A stretch of 64,000 bases of DNA from Verrucomicrobiaceae bacterium (GTDB lineage Bacteria > Verrucomicrobiota > Verrucomicrobiia > Verrucomicrobiales > Verrucomicrobiaceae). The position numbers were made by a program, and so were the translations under genes. Under the pieces are notes generated by a model that did no database searches, was not told the origin of the DNA, and was given only the letters and a program-made list of their open reading frames with translations. Shown here piece by piece: positions 27,372-36,075 of the stretch. The stretch is from contig CANIBP010000008.1 in the NCBI GenBank assembly GCA_947466075.1, positions 1-64,000 on the forward strand. Direction: 5' to 3'. The stretch's first letter is position 1, and every line of letters starts with the position of its first letter.

Positions 27372-28373
27372 ATGAGCAGCTCCTCCGCACATACCTACAA
27401 ACAAGCCGGCGTCGATATTCACGAAGCAGCGTCGCTGGTCGATGACATCGGAGTGCTGGTGAAGCGCACGCAGCGCAATCGCAAGCTGGCGAATCCCTTT
27501 GGCCTGTTCGCTGCCGCTTACGATCTCAGCGGTTACAAGCACCCCATGATCCTCACGGGTTGTGATGGCGTGGGCACAAAAATCGAGCTGCTGCTCAAGC
27601 ACGATCAACTCGAAGCCGCAGGCAAAGACCTCGTGGCGATGAACGTGAATGACGTGCTGACCACGGGTGCTGATCCGATCATGTTCCTCGACTACGTGGG
27701 CATCCCGAAAATTCAGAAGACACAGATCACCCGCATCATCGCGGGCATGACGGAATATCTGGAGGCCTGCAACTGCATCCTCGCCGGCGGTGAGACAGCC
27801 GAGATGCCCGGCATGGTGCCCGAGGGCATGGTGGAGCTCAGCGGCTTCGCCATCGGTGCCTGTGAAAAGGAAGACCTGCTTGATCCCGGCACCATCGCCG
27901 CTGGCGACGTGCTCATCGGCTGGGCCAGCGCTGGCTTCCACGCGAACGGCTTCAGCTTGGTGCGCCGCATCATCGAGAAGGAGAACATCCAATTCAGCGA
28001 GGACGAAATGCGCACGCTGCTGCTGCCCACACTGCTTTACCATGAGCAGCCGAAGGCCCTCAAAACCGCCGGCATCAAGCCAAAAGCCATGGCTCACATC
28101 ACTGGCGGTGGTCTGCCGGAAAATCTCGGCCGCATGTTCCTGAAGCGCGGCCTTGGCGCGAACTTACGCATTCCATTCTGGCAGAACGACGTCGTGCAGA
28201 AGGTGCTGCGTCACGCAGACCCGAAGGACGCCATCGACACCTTCAACATGGGCCTCGGCTGGGTGGCGATCGTCTCGCCCGAACAGGCCGACGCCGCTGT
28301 GAAATGCAGCCCCGGCGCGAAAGTTATCGGCACGATGGACACGAGCGCCCAAGTGACCGTAGAGATCGCCTGA
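27372..28373 (+). CDS. purM: Phosphoribosylformylglycinamidine cyclo-ligase
   Basis: 333 residues, full length. It converts FGAM to AIR with ATP in purine synthesis. Motifs: YKQAGVDIHEAASLV, LTGCDGVGTKIELLL, MNVNDVLTTGADPIMFLDY, LAGGETAEMPGM, GWASAGFHANGFSLVR and HITGGGLPENLGR. There is no other purine gene next to it. The 100-base leader has a small GCCCG-TGCTTT-CGGGC hairpin of uncertain meaning. It is convergent with the PEP-CTERM haloperoxidase-like gene. Confidence 0.97.
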   Translation: MSSSSAHTYKQAGVDIHEAASLVDDIGVLVKRTQRNRKLANPFGLFAAAYDLSGYKHPMILTGCDGVGTKIELLLKHDQLEAAGKDLVAMNVNDVLTTGADPIMFLDYVGIPKIQKTQITRIIAGMTEYLEACNCILAGGETAEMPGMVPEGMVELSGFAIGACEKEDLLDPGTIAAGDVLIGWASAGFHANGFSLVRRIIEKENIQFSEDEMRTLLLPTLLYHEQPKALKTAGIKPKAMAHITGGGLPENLGRMFLKRGLGANLRIPFWQNDVVQKVLRHADPKDAIDTFNMGLGWVAIVSPEQADAAVKCSPGAKVIGTMDTSAQVTVEIA

Positions 28374-28385
28374 GCCGCAGTGGGA

Positions 28386-29828
28386 TCACGCGTGGCGTGG
28401 GCGGCGACGCAGCATGAAGGCTAGCCCTGCGCTAAAAATCAGCAATGCGCTGCCGGGCTCTGGCACTGGGAGGAAGAAATTGTTGAAGACGTTGTTGGCT
28501 ACGTCGGCTCCGAGTATGGCCCCATCTCGGTTATCAGACTGCCAATGAATGCCGCCGTAAATACGGCTCATGCCAGCTTCCTGGGCCGCCTGACTGAAAC
28601 TGGTAAAATCGCGAGTGGTCCCACTAGGGAGGAAGGGCGACTCAGAGTCCGTGGTGAAAGCGATGTTGTCCGTGCCAAAGAAGTTCGCCAATATTTCTGC
28701 GCCCGCCATGCTGAAGGCGCTGTGACCACTGGTGTAGGCGCCGAATGAAGGTGTGGGAATCAGCGGCGTCCATGCGGCATCCCCAATGGTATCGATATTG
28801 CCATCCGTGTCCGCCGTGTTGATGGCAAGCATGGGGCGCCAGTTGTCGAAATAGACCTTGGCCTCCCAGGAGGCAATGCCGGTGTCCGCCTCGGCGATGT
28901 TCAACAAGGCAAAAAGACGGGCGTTGTCCTCCACACTTAACCCCGCACCACTGTTGGCAGCCGTGGACACGGTTTGTGCGATGCGGTTCCAGTGACCAGG
29001 CGGCGAGGCTGTTCCCGGACCATCCACCCAGAAGTAAGCGATGGTCGTCTGGTCCGTTGTGCGAGTCGAACCTGTGGTGGCACCGAGACTTTTGACCTGA
29101 TTAAACTCAGCGGTGTAGGCTGAGCTTTGTACCCAGTTGGCATAATCGGTCGTGGTCAAAGTGCCACCAGGGCCAGTAGCGACGAGACCATCAGGCCCCG
29201 CAGGGCGAAATTGGCTGCCACTGCTCATGGTGAACGGCGTCACATTACCCCATTGCGACTTGAGGAATGTGCCAGAGGAAGAACCCCATGCACCGGCTGA
29301 TGCACCCGGTTGCCAGTAACCGACCGTGCCAAATGGCTTTGGACTATAAGTGGTGGCGGCATTCCAGCCATCACCCGCACGAGCGGTCACCATGGCCTGT
29401 GCAGCGGCCAATCCGACTTCCATGCCACGTGTTTTGGCCTCACCATCGGCGATACCAGCCATCTGCGTGTTGTACATGTTGGTAAAACTCGAGATGTAGG
29501 GATTGCCGCTCCCGTGGTAATCATTGTAGTTCGAAACGAGCACGTTGTAGGCGGCGGTGGCAGCCGCTGCATTGACATTGATGCCTGAACCCGCTGTCAC
29601 AGGGTTAAAATAACCGTTGTACCCCGTGTAATTGCGGTTCACCGAGTTCACCGCGTCAAACATCGCGGTCCCCATCATGCCCATGGTCCGCGAATTGCAC
29701 GGCGGCGTGGCGGTTGATCCCTCTGCGGCAAAGGTTTGCCTCATGAGAGTGTTCCACTCCATAATCACGTCAGCCCGAGTGCTGGCCGTCAGGGCCAGCA
29801 GGATGATAGAAGAGAGAAGTTTTTTCAT
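28386..29828 (-). CDS. Vanadium haloperoxidase-like PAP2 protein with PEP-CTERM anchor
   Basis: 480 residues starting at MKKLLSSIILLALTASTRAD (signal peptide). The C-terminal third has the vanadate/phosphate-binding set of the haloperoxidase-PAP2 superfamily: KVYFDNWRP (Lys, Arg), TSGHSAFSMAG (SGH) and SRIYGGIHWQSDN (Arg, catalytic His). The end, VPEPGSALLIFSAGLAFMLRRRPRHA, is a PEP-CTERM signal: VPEP, hydrophobic helix, basic tail, processed by exosortase and linked to exopolysaccharide export. Activity may be haloperoxidase or acid phosphatase. The middle is rich in Gly, Ser, Thr and Asn. Confidence 0.88.
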   Translation of the reverse strand: MKKLLSSIILLALTASTRADVIMEWNTLMRQTFAAEGSTATPPCNSRTMGMMGTAMFDAVNSVNRNYTGYNGYFNPVTAGSGINVNAAAATAAYNVLVSNYNDYHGSGNPYISSFTNMYNTQMAGIADGEAKTRGMEVGLAAAQAMVTARAGDGWNAATTYSPKPFGTVGYWQPGASAGAWGSSSGTFLKSQWGNVTPFTMSSGSQFRPAGPDGLVATGPGGTLTTTDYANWVQSSAYTAEFNQVKSLGATTGSTRTTDQTTIAYFWVDGPGTASPPGHWNRIAQTVSTAANSGAGLSVEDNARLFALLNIAEADTGIASWEAKVYFDNWRPMLAINTADTDGNIDTIGDAAWTPLIPTPSFGAYTSGHSAFSMAGAEILANFFGTDNIAFTTDSESPFLPSGTTRDFTSFSQAAQEAGMSRIYGGIHWQSDNRDGAILGADVANNVFNNFFLPVPEPGSALLIFSAGLAFMLRRRPRHA

Positions 29829-29947
29829 GGTGGTGATTCTACACTCAATGTCATAAATTATTACAATTATGATAAACAGCAAGGTTTAATGTTAAAATTT
29901 AATAAATCCGAAAGATCGACGCACCGATCCCTGTCTAGAAAAGCCAC

Positions 29948-30652
29948 ATGAAGACGCTTCTCCCTCTGTTTTTCGGCCTATTTGCCGCCTCATTCCTTTT
30001 TCTTCCTCAAACCACCCTCGCACAACAGCCTGCGCCCCCTGCCAAGGCCAAGCGGGAACCCAATCCGGCGATGGCTCCCATCCAAGATGTGGCCGGTCTG
30101 CCGCGAGTGCTGCTCATCGGCGATTCCATCTCTATCGGCTACACCGTGCCAACCCGGAAGCTCCTAGAGGGCAAAGCCAACGTCCACCGCATCCCCACCA
30201 ACGGCGGACCAACGAAGAACGGCGTAGCGAACATCACCAAATGGCTCGGCACCGGCAAATGGGATGTGATTCACTTCAATTGGGGCATCCACGACCTCAA
30301 ATACATGCCCGATGGCAAACGCCAGGTCGAACCCGCCGACTACGAAGCCAATCTGCGCAGCCTTGTCGCCACACTGAAAGCCACCGGCGCGAAATTGATC
30401 TGGGCCACAACCACACCGATTCCCGAAGGCGAACTCACTCCACAGCGCAAATTCGGCCTGGTGCCGGAATACAACGCCATCGCCGCCAAAGTGATGGCAG
30501 AAAACGGTGTCGCTATCGACGACCTCAATGCGCACATCACTCCAAACCTCGCCACGATGCAAAATCCACGCGACGTGCATTACACCGCCGCAGGCAGTGA
30601 GTATCTGGGCAAGAAAGTCGCCGAGGAGATCGGCAAGGCGCTCGCAAAGTAG
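29948..30652 (+). CDS. Secreted SGNH/GDSL-type hydrolase
   Basis: 234 residues with a signal peptide ending near TLAQQP and a short Pro/Lys-rich linker. SGNH blocks are visible: LLIGDSISIGY (nucleophile Ser), NGGPTKNG (Gly), FNWGIHDLK (Asn) and the DxxH dyad in NPRDVHYTAAG. Likely a carbohydrate esterase or lipase in the periplasm; members in this phylum often deacetylate polysaccharides. It is divergent from the PEP-CTERM gene across an AT-rich 120-base promoter region. Confidence 0.88.
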   Translation: MKTLLPLFFGLFAASFLFLPQTTLAQQPAPPAKAKREPNPAMAPIQDVAGLPRVLLIGDSISIGYTVPTRKLLEGKANVHRIPTNGGPTKNGVANITKWLGTGKWDVIHFNWGIHDLKYMPDGKRQVEPADYEANLRSLVATLKATGAKLIWATTTPIPEGELTPQRKFGLVPEYNAIAAKVMAENGVAIDDLNAHITPNLATMQNPRDVHYTAAGSEYLGKKVAEEIGKALAK

Positions 30653-30703
30653 CCGCGTGAGGGTTGCGCAGGGGTGAATCCCGCTTATCTACGCGGCCCG
30701 CTT

Positions 30704-31996
30704 ATGCACAGCTTCCGCTATCACCAAGGCCAGTTATTCGCCGAAAACGTCCCGCTTCAGTCACTCGCTGAAAAGCACGGCACGCCGCTCTATGTTTACT
30801 CCAAGGCCACCATCACCGGCCATTTCACCCGTCTTGACGCAGCGCTGGGAAAACTGAACCACCTCATCTGCTATGCGGTGAAGGCGAACTCAAACATCGC
30901 CATTCTCAACTCCATCGCCAAGCTCGGCGGCGGTTTTGACATCGTTTCCGCCGGCGAACTCTACCGCGTCATCAAGGCCGGTGGTGATCCCGCCAAGTGT
31001 ACCTTTGCTGGCGTCGGCAAGACTCGCGATGAGATCGAATACGCCCTGAAGCAAGGCATCTACTGCTTCAATGCCGAGTCTGAGGCCGAACTGCACTACA
31101 TCAACAAAGTCGCCGGTGACCTTGGCCTGCAAGCACCCGTGGCCGTGCGTGTGAACCCAAACGTGGATGCGAAGACGCATGCCAAAATCACCACCGGCAA
31201 GAGCGAGAACAAGTTCGGCATCGATTTCGACCAGATTCTCGATGTCTATGCCCGCGTGGCCGCCGATTGCCCGAATCTCATCATCAAGGGCCTGCAAATG
31301 CACATCGGCTCGCAGCTCACCAATGTGGATCCCTTCCTCGAAGCCGTGCAGAAGGTCATCCCGCTCGTGAAGCAGGTGAAACAGAGCTACGGCATCGAAT
31401 TCTTCAGCATCGGTGGCGGCATTGGCATCAATTACAAGCAGAGCCTCGACTCCGGTGACTCCGCCTGGTGGCAGGAAAATGCCGAGGTGCATCCGCTGAC
31501 CGTTCAAGCCTACGCCGACGCCGTCGTGCCTCATCTCGCGCCGCTCGGTCTGCGCATCCTTTGCGAACCCGGCCGCTTCATGGTTGGTAATGCCGGTGTC
31601 CTGCTCACCAAAGTGCTCTACGAAAAGCGTGGTGGTGCCAAGACCTTCAAGATCGTCGATGCTGGCATGAACGACCTCATCCGCCCGACACTCTACGAAG
31701 GCTGGCATCAAATCGTGCCCCTCAAGCAGCCCGAGACGAACACGCTCGAAAAAGTCGATGTCGTCGGCCCCATCTGTGAATCCGGCGACTTCCTCGCACA
31801 GAACCGCGAAATCCCTCTCGTCGCCGAAGGCGACTACCTCGCCGTGCTCAGCGCCGGAGCCTACGGCTTCACGATGGCCTCTAACTACAACACACGCCCC
31901 ATGCCCGCTGAAATCCTCGTCGATGGTGACAAGGCCACCGTCGTGCGCGAACGTCAGACGCTGGATGATGTTCTCAAAGGCGAACACCTCGCGTAA
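30704..31996 (+). CDS. lysA: Diaminopimelate decarboxylase
   Basis: 430 residues from MHSFRYHQGQLF; a GTG start 30 bases earlier is possible. It makes L-lysine from meso-diaminopimelate using PLP. Visible: HGTPLYVYSK, the PLP Lys in CYAVKANSNIAIL, GGGFDIVSAGELYR, SENKFGIDF, GLQMHIGSQLTN, FSIGGGIGINY, LCEPGRFMVGNAG and GPICESGDFLA with the partner-subunit Cys. metF follows after 25 bases, but no functional link is known. Confidence 0.97.
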   Translation: MHSFRYHQGQLFAENVPLQSLAEKHGTPLYVYSKATITGHFTRLDAALGKLNHLICYAVKANSNIAILNSIAKLGGGFDIVSAGELYRVIKAGGDPAKCTFAGVGKTRDEIEYALKQGIYCFNAESEAELHYINKVAGDLGLQAPVAVRVNPNVDAKTHAKITTGKSENKFGIDFDQILDVYARVAADCPNLIIKGLQMHIGSQLTNVDPFLEAVQKVIPLVKQVKQSYGIEFFSIGGGIGINYKQSLDSGDSAWWQENAEVHPLTVQAYADAVVPHLAPLGLRILCEPGRFMVGNAGVLLTKVLYEKRGGAKTFKIVDAGMNDLIRPTLYEGWHQIVPLKQPETNTLEKVDVVGPICESGDFLAQNREIPLVAEGDYLAVLSAGAYGFTMASNYNTRPMPAEILVDGDKATVVRERQTLDDVLKGEHLA

Positions 31997-32021
31997 TCCA
32001 CAGCGAACTGCGAAACACTAG

Positions 32022-32945
32022 ATGCACATCGCCGACATCCTCCAAGCCCAGCGTCCCACGCTCTCGTTCGAGTTCTTCCCGCCGAAGTCCGCTGAAGCCT
32101 TTGAGGCGCTGTATCAAACCATCGGCGAACTGGAGGCCTTCAAGCCTTCGTTTGTCAGCGTCACCTACGGCGCGGGCGGTTCCACGCGTGAACTCACGCA
32201 TGATCTCGTCGTGCGCATCAAAGCGACCACCAGTCTTGATGCCGTGCCGCATCTCACCTGCGTGTGTCACAGCGAAGCCGACATCGCTTCCATCCTCGAG
32301 CGCTATGCGAAGGCCGGCGTGAGCAACATCCTCGCTCTCGGTGGCGATCCGCCGAAAAACCTCGCGAACTACGAGCGCGCGAAGGACGCCTTCCAGCACG
32401 CCGCCGATCTCGTCGCCTTCATCAAGAAATTCAACGACAGCGGTGCGCATCCCGACAAGCGCGGCTTCGGCATCGGCGTCGCCGGTTTCCCCGAAGGTCA
32501 TCCCACCACGCCGAATCGCGTGCTGGAAATGGATTATCTCAAAGCAAAGGTCGATGCCGGTGCGGATTACATCTGCACGCAGTTGTTCTTCGACAACCAC
32601 GACTTCTTCGACTTCCGCGAGCGCTGCCACCTCGCTGGGATCACTATTCCCATCATCGCCGGCATCATGCCCATCACCAGCGCCTCCGGCATGCGCCGCA
32701 TGGCCGAGCTGGCTGCGGGTGCGCGTTATCCAGCCAAGCTGCTCCGTGCTATCCAACGCTGCGGCGGTGATGAAGATGCGGTGCAGAAGGTCGGCATCCA
32801 CTACGCCACCGAGCAATGCCACGATCTGCTCGATCACGGCGTCGATGGCATCCACTTCTACACCTTGAACAAATCTCACGCCACGCGCGAGATTTACTCC
32901 AGCCTCGGTATTCGTGATTCCGCCGCCGTGCGCACGCAATCATGA
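32022..32945 (+). CDS. metF: 5,10-methylenetetrahydrofolate reductase
   Basis: 307 residues. It reduces methylene-THF to methyl-THF for methionine synthesis, using FAD. Motifs: LSFEFFPPKSAEAFEAL with the catalytic Glu, FVSVTYGAGGSTR, HLTCVCHSEADIAS, NILALGGDPPK, FGIGVAGFPEGH and YICTQLFFDNHDFFDF. It works in the same methyl cycle as ahcY, though the two are 25 kb apart. The stop overlaps the ROK kinase start by 4 bp. Confidence 0.97.
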   Translation: MHIADILQAQRPTLSFEFFPPKSAEAFEALYQTIGELEAFKPSFVSVTYGAGGSTRELTHDLVVRIKATTSLDAVPHLTCVCHSEADIASILERYAKAGVSNILALGGDPPKNLANYERAKDAFQHAADLVAFIKKFNDSGAHPDKRGFGIGVAGFPEGHPTTPNRVLEMDYLKAKVDAGADYICTQLFFDNHDFFDFRERCHLAGITIPIIAGIMPITSASGMRRMAELAAGARYPAKLLRAIQRCGGDEDAVQKVGIHYATEQCHDLLDHGVDGIHFYTLNKSHATREIYSSLGIRDSAAVRTQS

Positions 32946-33889
32946 GCGAGGAACTGCCGCTCATCGCCGCCATCGAGGCCGGTGGCACGAAATTCGTCTG
33001 CGCCGTCGGCACCGGGCCGCATGATGTGCGCGAAGTCACCCGTATCGCCACCACCACGCCCGAAGACACGCTCGCCGGTGTGACGCGCTTCCTCTCGATG
33101 GCGAAATCAAAGCACGGCCCCTTCGCTGCGATCGGCATCGGCTCCTTCGGCCCCATTGATCTCGACCAAAACAGCGAGACCTACGGCTACATCACCTCCA
33201 CGCCGAAACCCGGCTGGCAGTTCACCAACATCGTCCCGAAGTTGCAGGATCGTTATCACGTCCCCATCGCTTGGGACACCGATGTGAACGCCGCCGTGCT
33301 CGCTGAATTCCTCTGGGGTGCCGGGCAAGACACCGACCCGCTCATCTACATCACCGTCGGCACCGGCGTCGGTGGTGGTGTGCTCATCAACGGCCAGCTT
33401 CTGCATGGCCTGCTGCATCCCGAGATCGGCCATCTCATGGTGCCACCGCCGCACAACTCAACCGCCATCCAGCAGGCCTGCCACTGCCCGTATCACAAAA
33501 GCTGCGTCGAAGGCTACGTGAGCGGCGCCGCCCTCGCCACCCGCTGGGGCGTTAAAGCGGATGCCCTGCCGCCCGATCATCCCGCGTGGGAGGAAGTCGC
33601 CGATGTCATGGCCCACGCCTTGATGAATCTCACCCTCAGCCTCTGCCCCAAGCGCATCATCCTCGGCGGCGGCGTCATGAGCCAGGAACACATCCTACCC
33701 TTGATTCGTGGCCGCCTCCTCAAACTCAACAACGGCTACCTCCGCGTCCCCGAACTCGGCCGCAACATCGACGACTTCATCGTCGCGCCAGGGTTGGGAG
33801 CACGTTCAGGTTTGTTGGGGGCGCTGGCGCTCGGGAAGTATGAGCTGGATCGGCATGCAGGGCGGAGTGCTGATGTTCCATCAGCTTAA
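32942..33889 (+). CDS. ROK-family sugar kinase (fructokinase-like)
   Basis: 315 residues. ROK features: N-terminal ATP loop AAIEAGGTKFVCAVG, catalytic Asp in AWDTDVNAAVLAEF, VGTGVGGGVLINGQL, and a zinc-binding CHCPYHKSCVEGYVSG with the His of LHPEIGHLMV. This form resembles fructokinases such as GmuE/ScrK rather than NagC-type repressors, as no DNA-binding domain precedes it. It probably phosphorylates fructose, mannose or glucose. The 3' tail (GRSADVPSA) is at the border with the AT-richer islet. Confidence 0.92.
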   Translation: MSEELPLIAAIEAGGTKFVCAVGTGPHDVREVTRIATTTPEDTLAGVTRFLSMAKSKHGPFAAIGIGSFGPIDLDQNSETYGYITSTPKPGWQFTNIVPKLQDRYHVPIAWDTDVNAAVLAEFLWGAGQDTDPLIYITVGTGVGGGVLINGQLLHGLLHPEIGHLMVPPPHNSTAIQQACHCPYHKSCVEGYVSGAALATRWGVKADALPPDHPAWEEVADVMAHALMNLTLSLCPKRIILGGGVMSQEHILPLIRGRLLKLNNGYLRVPELGRNIDDFIVAPGLGARSGLLGALALGKYELDRHAGRSADVPSA

Positions 33890-34014
33890 ATCTTCGTCCA
33901 AAGTTGTTTTGGCGGTGCTTCAAGTCAAATTGACGCCCTACCTTGATGTTGACGAATTCAACAAAACTATGTTCCATCAGATTGTTGGGCGATGCCAACT
34001 CAAACTGATAACGA

Positions 34015-34581
34015 ATGATGTGCAACGAACAAAAAAAAGCCGAAGTGCCTCTCTGTTCTGTCGAGTCATTCGACCAGGCGAAGATCGACCACCATCTCAA
34101 CTCCGCGCTCCAACGTCTCAAAATCAACGACCGTCTTCTATTTACTCACAACGTAAACGAACGTTCGATCTGCTTCCGCTTGGGTCTCTACCTCCAAGAA
34201 GAGTTCCCTAGTTTCACAGTCGATTGCGAATACAACCGCAACCATGAAGACCGCAAATTTAAGAAGCGCCTCTCTGATGACAAACTCAATAAGATGGCGG
34301 ATGTGTACAGGGGACACCGCTTGAAAAGCGGTTCGGATTTTCTCTCTGTTTACCCCGACATTATTGTCCACCGCCGTGACACCAACGACAACCTTCTCGT
34401 CATCGAAACCAAGAAGACGACCAGCAAAGTATCAGATGCGTTTGATCGCCAGAAGCTTCTCGTATATTGCAAAGCACTAAAGTATCGGTTCGCCAAGTTC
34501 ATACGATTCCGTGCGGACCCGACAGGCGAAGAAGATATCATCGTGGATAACGACTCTATCCAGATTAACCTTAAAGCCTAA
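34015..34581 (+). CDS. Putative PD-(D/E)XK-fold nuclease-like protein
   Basis: 188 residues, not identified with a named family. In the centre YPDIIVHRR, about 12 residues, then LLVIETKK gives the D...ExK pattern of PD-(D/E)XK nucleases, preceded by a predicted helix (LGLYLQEEFPSF). It contains more Lys, Asn and Asp than neighbours and uses AT-richer codons, suggesting transfer. It lies 11 bases before a GYF-domain membrane protein gene. Could be a restriction- or defence-type nuclease, or a degenerate one; no methylase or other partner is present. Confidence 0.6.
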   Translation: MMCNEQKKAEVPLCSVESFDQAKIDHHLNSALQRLKINDRLLFTHNVNERSICFRLGLYLQEEFPSFTVDCEYNRNHEDRKFKKRLSDDKLNKMADVYRGHRLKSGSDFLSVYPDIIVHRRDTNDNLLVIETKKTTSKVSDAFDRQKLLVYCKALKYRFAKFIRFRADPTGEEDIIVDNDSIQINLKA

Positions 34582-34592
34582 CATCGCAGTCC

Positions 34593-35213
34593 ATGACTTA
34601 CATTTATCTTCTTCAAGATGGAGAGAGGACAGGTCCTTTTCCGCGAGAAGAGGTTTATCGCCAACTCGTTGCCGGTAAACTAAAAGGAACGGATCTTGGC
34701 TGGCACCCAGAATTAGCCGAATGGGAGCCTTTATTGAAAATAATCCCACCGCACAGCCTTGAACAAAGGCCACCGCACAGCCTTGAACAAAGGCCACAGT
34801 CACGCCTGGCAGCAAGTTGTAAACAATTGCTGAAATCAGCAGCTGTCTTGATGATTGCATTCGTGATTTCTTTCATCGTTTTACAGACGTTCCGGGGAAC
34901 TACTGCAAATATTTGTGTCTTCTTCGTACTGCTGATTGGAGGTATGTTCATGCAAAAGACAGTTTTGGAAATCCGCGAATCATGCAGCAACTGCAAAAGA
35001 CTGGGAACCATGCAAGATCAAGGGCGCGAACTATTAGGACAGAATATTGGGCATAGTCTAAAATATGAAACGGCGGAACATCGAAACAGAGTTGGCCGTC
35101 TCATCGGTTATTCTAAGGTTCCGCTTGAGAGAACAGTTGTAACAAACCATTACGAAAGGAAGTGGGTATGTTCTCATTGTGGTTACACAAAGACCAAAAC
35201 AGAACGCGAGTAG
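34593..35213 (+). CDS. GYF_2-domain membrane protein with zinc ribbon-like cysteines
   Basis: 206 residues. Residues 1-50 form a GYF_2 (DUF4339) domain: YIYLLQDGERTGPFPREEVYRQL and LGWHPELAEWEPL. A linker follows with an exact double PPHSLEQR from a 24-bp tandem duplication. Two membrane helices lie at about 83-100 and 103-125. The C-terminal part has CSNC (about 131) and CSHC (about 200), which could bind zinc together. GYF_2 domains are common in membrane proteins of Planctomycetes and Verrucomicrobia, with unknown partners. The islet location and low GC suggest recent acquisition. Confidence 0.75.
   Translation: MTYIYLLQDGERTGPFPREEVYRQLVAGKLKGTDLGWHPELAEWEPLLKIIPPHSLEQRPPHSLEQRPQSRLAASCKQLLKSAAVLMIAFVISFIVLQTFRGTTANICVFFVLLIGGMFMQKTVLEIRESCSNCKRLGTMQDQGRELLGQNIGHSLKYETAEHRNRVGRLIGYSKVPLERTVVTNHYERKWVCSHCGYTKTKTERE
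34746..34793 (+). repeat. Perfect 24-bp tandem duplication within the GYF-protein gene
   Basis: Two identical 24-base units (34746-34769 and 34770-34793), each beginning CCACCGCACAGC, encode two copies of PPHSLEQR. A third partial copy (CCACAG) follows. The length is a multiple of three, so the frame is kept. The perfect identity points to recent slippage. Confidence 0.95.
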
Positions 35214-35369
35214 TCAAGTTGAACTAGTGCGGTTTAATTTAAGGGGGCATTCCACGTCAACATCCCAGAAACGGGGTTGGGCTGTTACAGGCTGACTGTT
35301 ATAAGCTAGCCTATGAGTTGGACATTTTTCATACAAGTACACTGAGACTGTTCTCTGCTATCGCTCCAT

Positions 35370-35957
35370 TCACGACCACGCCTTCACCCAAAACGTCAGC
35401 GTCTTCGGTGATTCAGCTTCTTCACCGATCTCCTTCCACACAAACGTTGCCTGCAACTCGCGATGCTTCACGTAGCCCTGGCTGCGCCAGAAGTCATCGA
35501 GCGGGCGGTAGCCTGTGGGACGCAACGGATGATCGGCGGAGCGGTCCACGGCGCAGAAGGTGCTGAGTTTCATGCCCAGCTTGCGAACGTGAGCTTCACG
35601 ACGGGCGAAGAACTCCTTCCCGATGCCATGGCCGCGATAGTCGGGCAGCAGGATGGATTCGCCGAAGTAGCAGATCGTGGAGAGATCGTAACCGGCCTGC
35701 ACGAAGGCAGCCTGAAACTCCGGGCCTTCATCGAGCATCGGCAAGCAGGTGGTGGCACCGACGACGCGGTCGTCATCGAAGGCCAGCACCACGAGGCTGT
35801 CCTTCGACTTGAGGTAGGTGCGCAAGTACTCGCGTTCGTAGTCGAGACTGCCGTAGTAGAGATACGGATATTCACGAAACACGGCGATGCGCAGCGCTCC
35901 GAGACCGTCGAGATGCGGTTCGAGTTCGGGGCCGTGGAAGTTTTGGAGGCGGAGCAT
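35370..35957 (-). CDS. GNAT-family acetyltransferase
   Basis: 195 residues. The acetyl-CoA binding motif A is YRGHGIGKEFFARREAH (R-G-H-G-I-G) after the strand ICYFGESILLPD. The N-terminal half LAFDDDRVVGATTCLPM fits motif D/beta-4. The substrate is not predictable. The gene is preceded by a nested palindrome and follows the AT-richer islet, with a 156-base gap in which I see nothing recognisable. Confidence 0.85.
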   Translation of the reverse strand: MLRLQNFHGPELEPHLDGLGALRIAVFREYPYLYYGSLDYEREYLRTYLKSKDSLVVLAFDDDRVVGATTCLPMLDEGPEFQAAFVQAGYDLSTICYFGESILLPDYRGHGIGKEFFARREAHVRKLGMKLSTFCAVDRSADHPLRPTGYRPLDDFWRSQGYVKHRELQATFVWKEIGEEAESPKTLTFWVKAWS

Positions 35958-35981
35958 CGGGATGAACAGAGTCCTGATTAT

Positions 35982-36056
35982 AACAGGAGATAACGGAGTT
36001 AACGGAGACCGGATTGATGCAGAGTCAGAACTCTGTTTCCTCCGTTATCTCCTGTT
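35982..36056. repeat. Nested palindromic intergenic element
   Basis: Perfect 17-bp arms AACAGGAGATAACGGAG (35982-35998) and CTCCGTTATCTCCTGTT (36040-36056) enclose a smaller hairpin, CAGAGT (36020-36025) with ACTCTG (36030-36035). It lies between the GNAT and SufE genes. The nested shape resembles REP-type dispersed elements. Confidence 0.85.
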
Positions 36057-36075
36057 CCAATCATTCTGGGAAACA

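Noticed and set aside
34746..34793. CRISPR-like repeat
   Set aside because: Only two direct 24-mers without spacers, within a coding frame.
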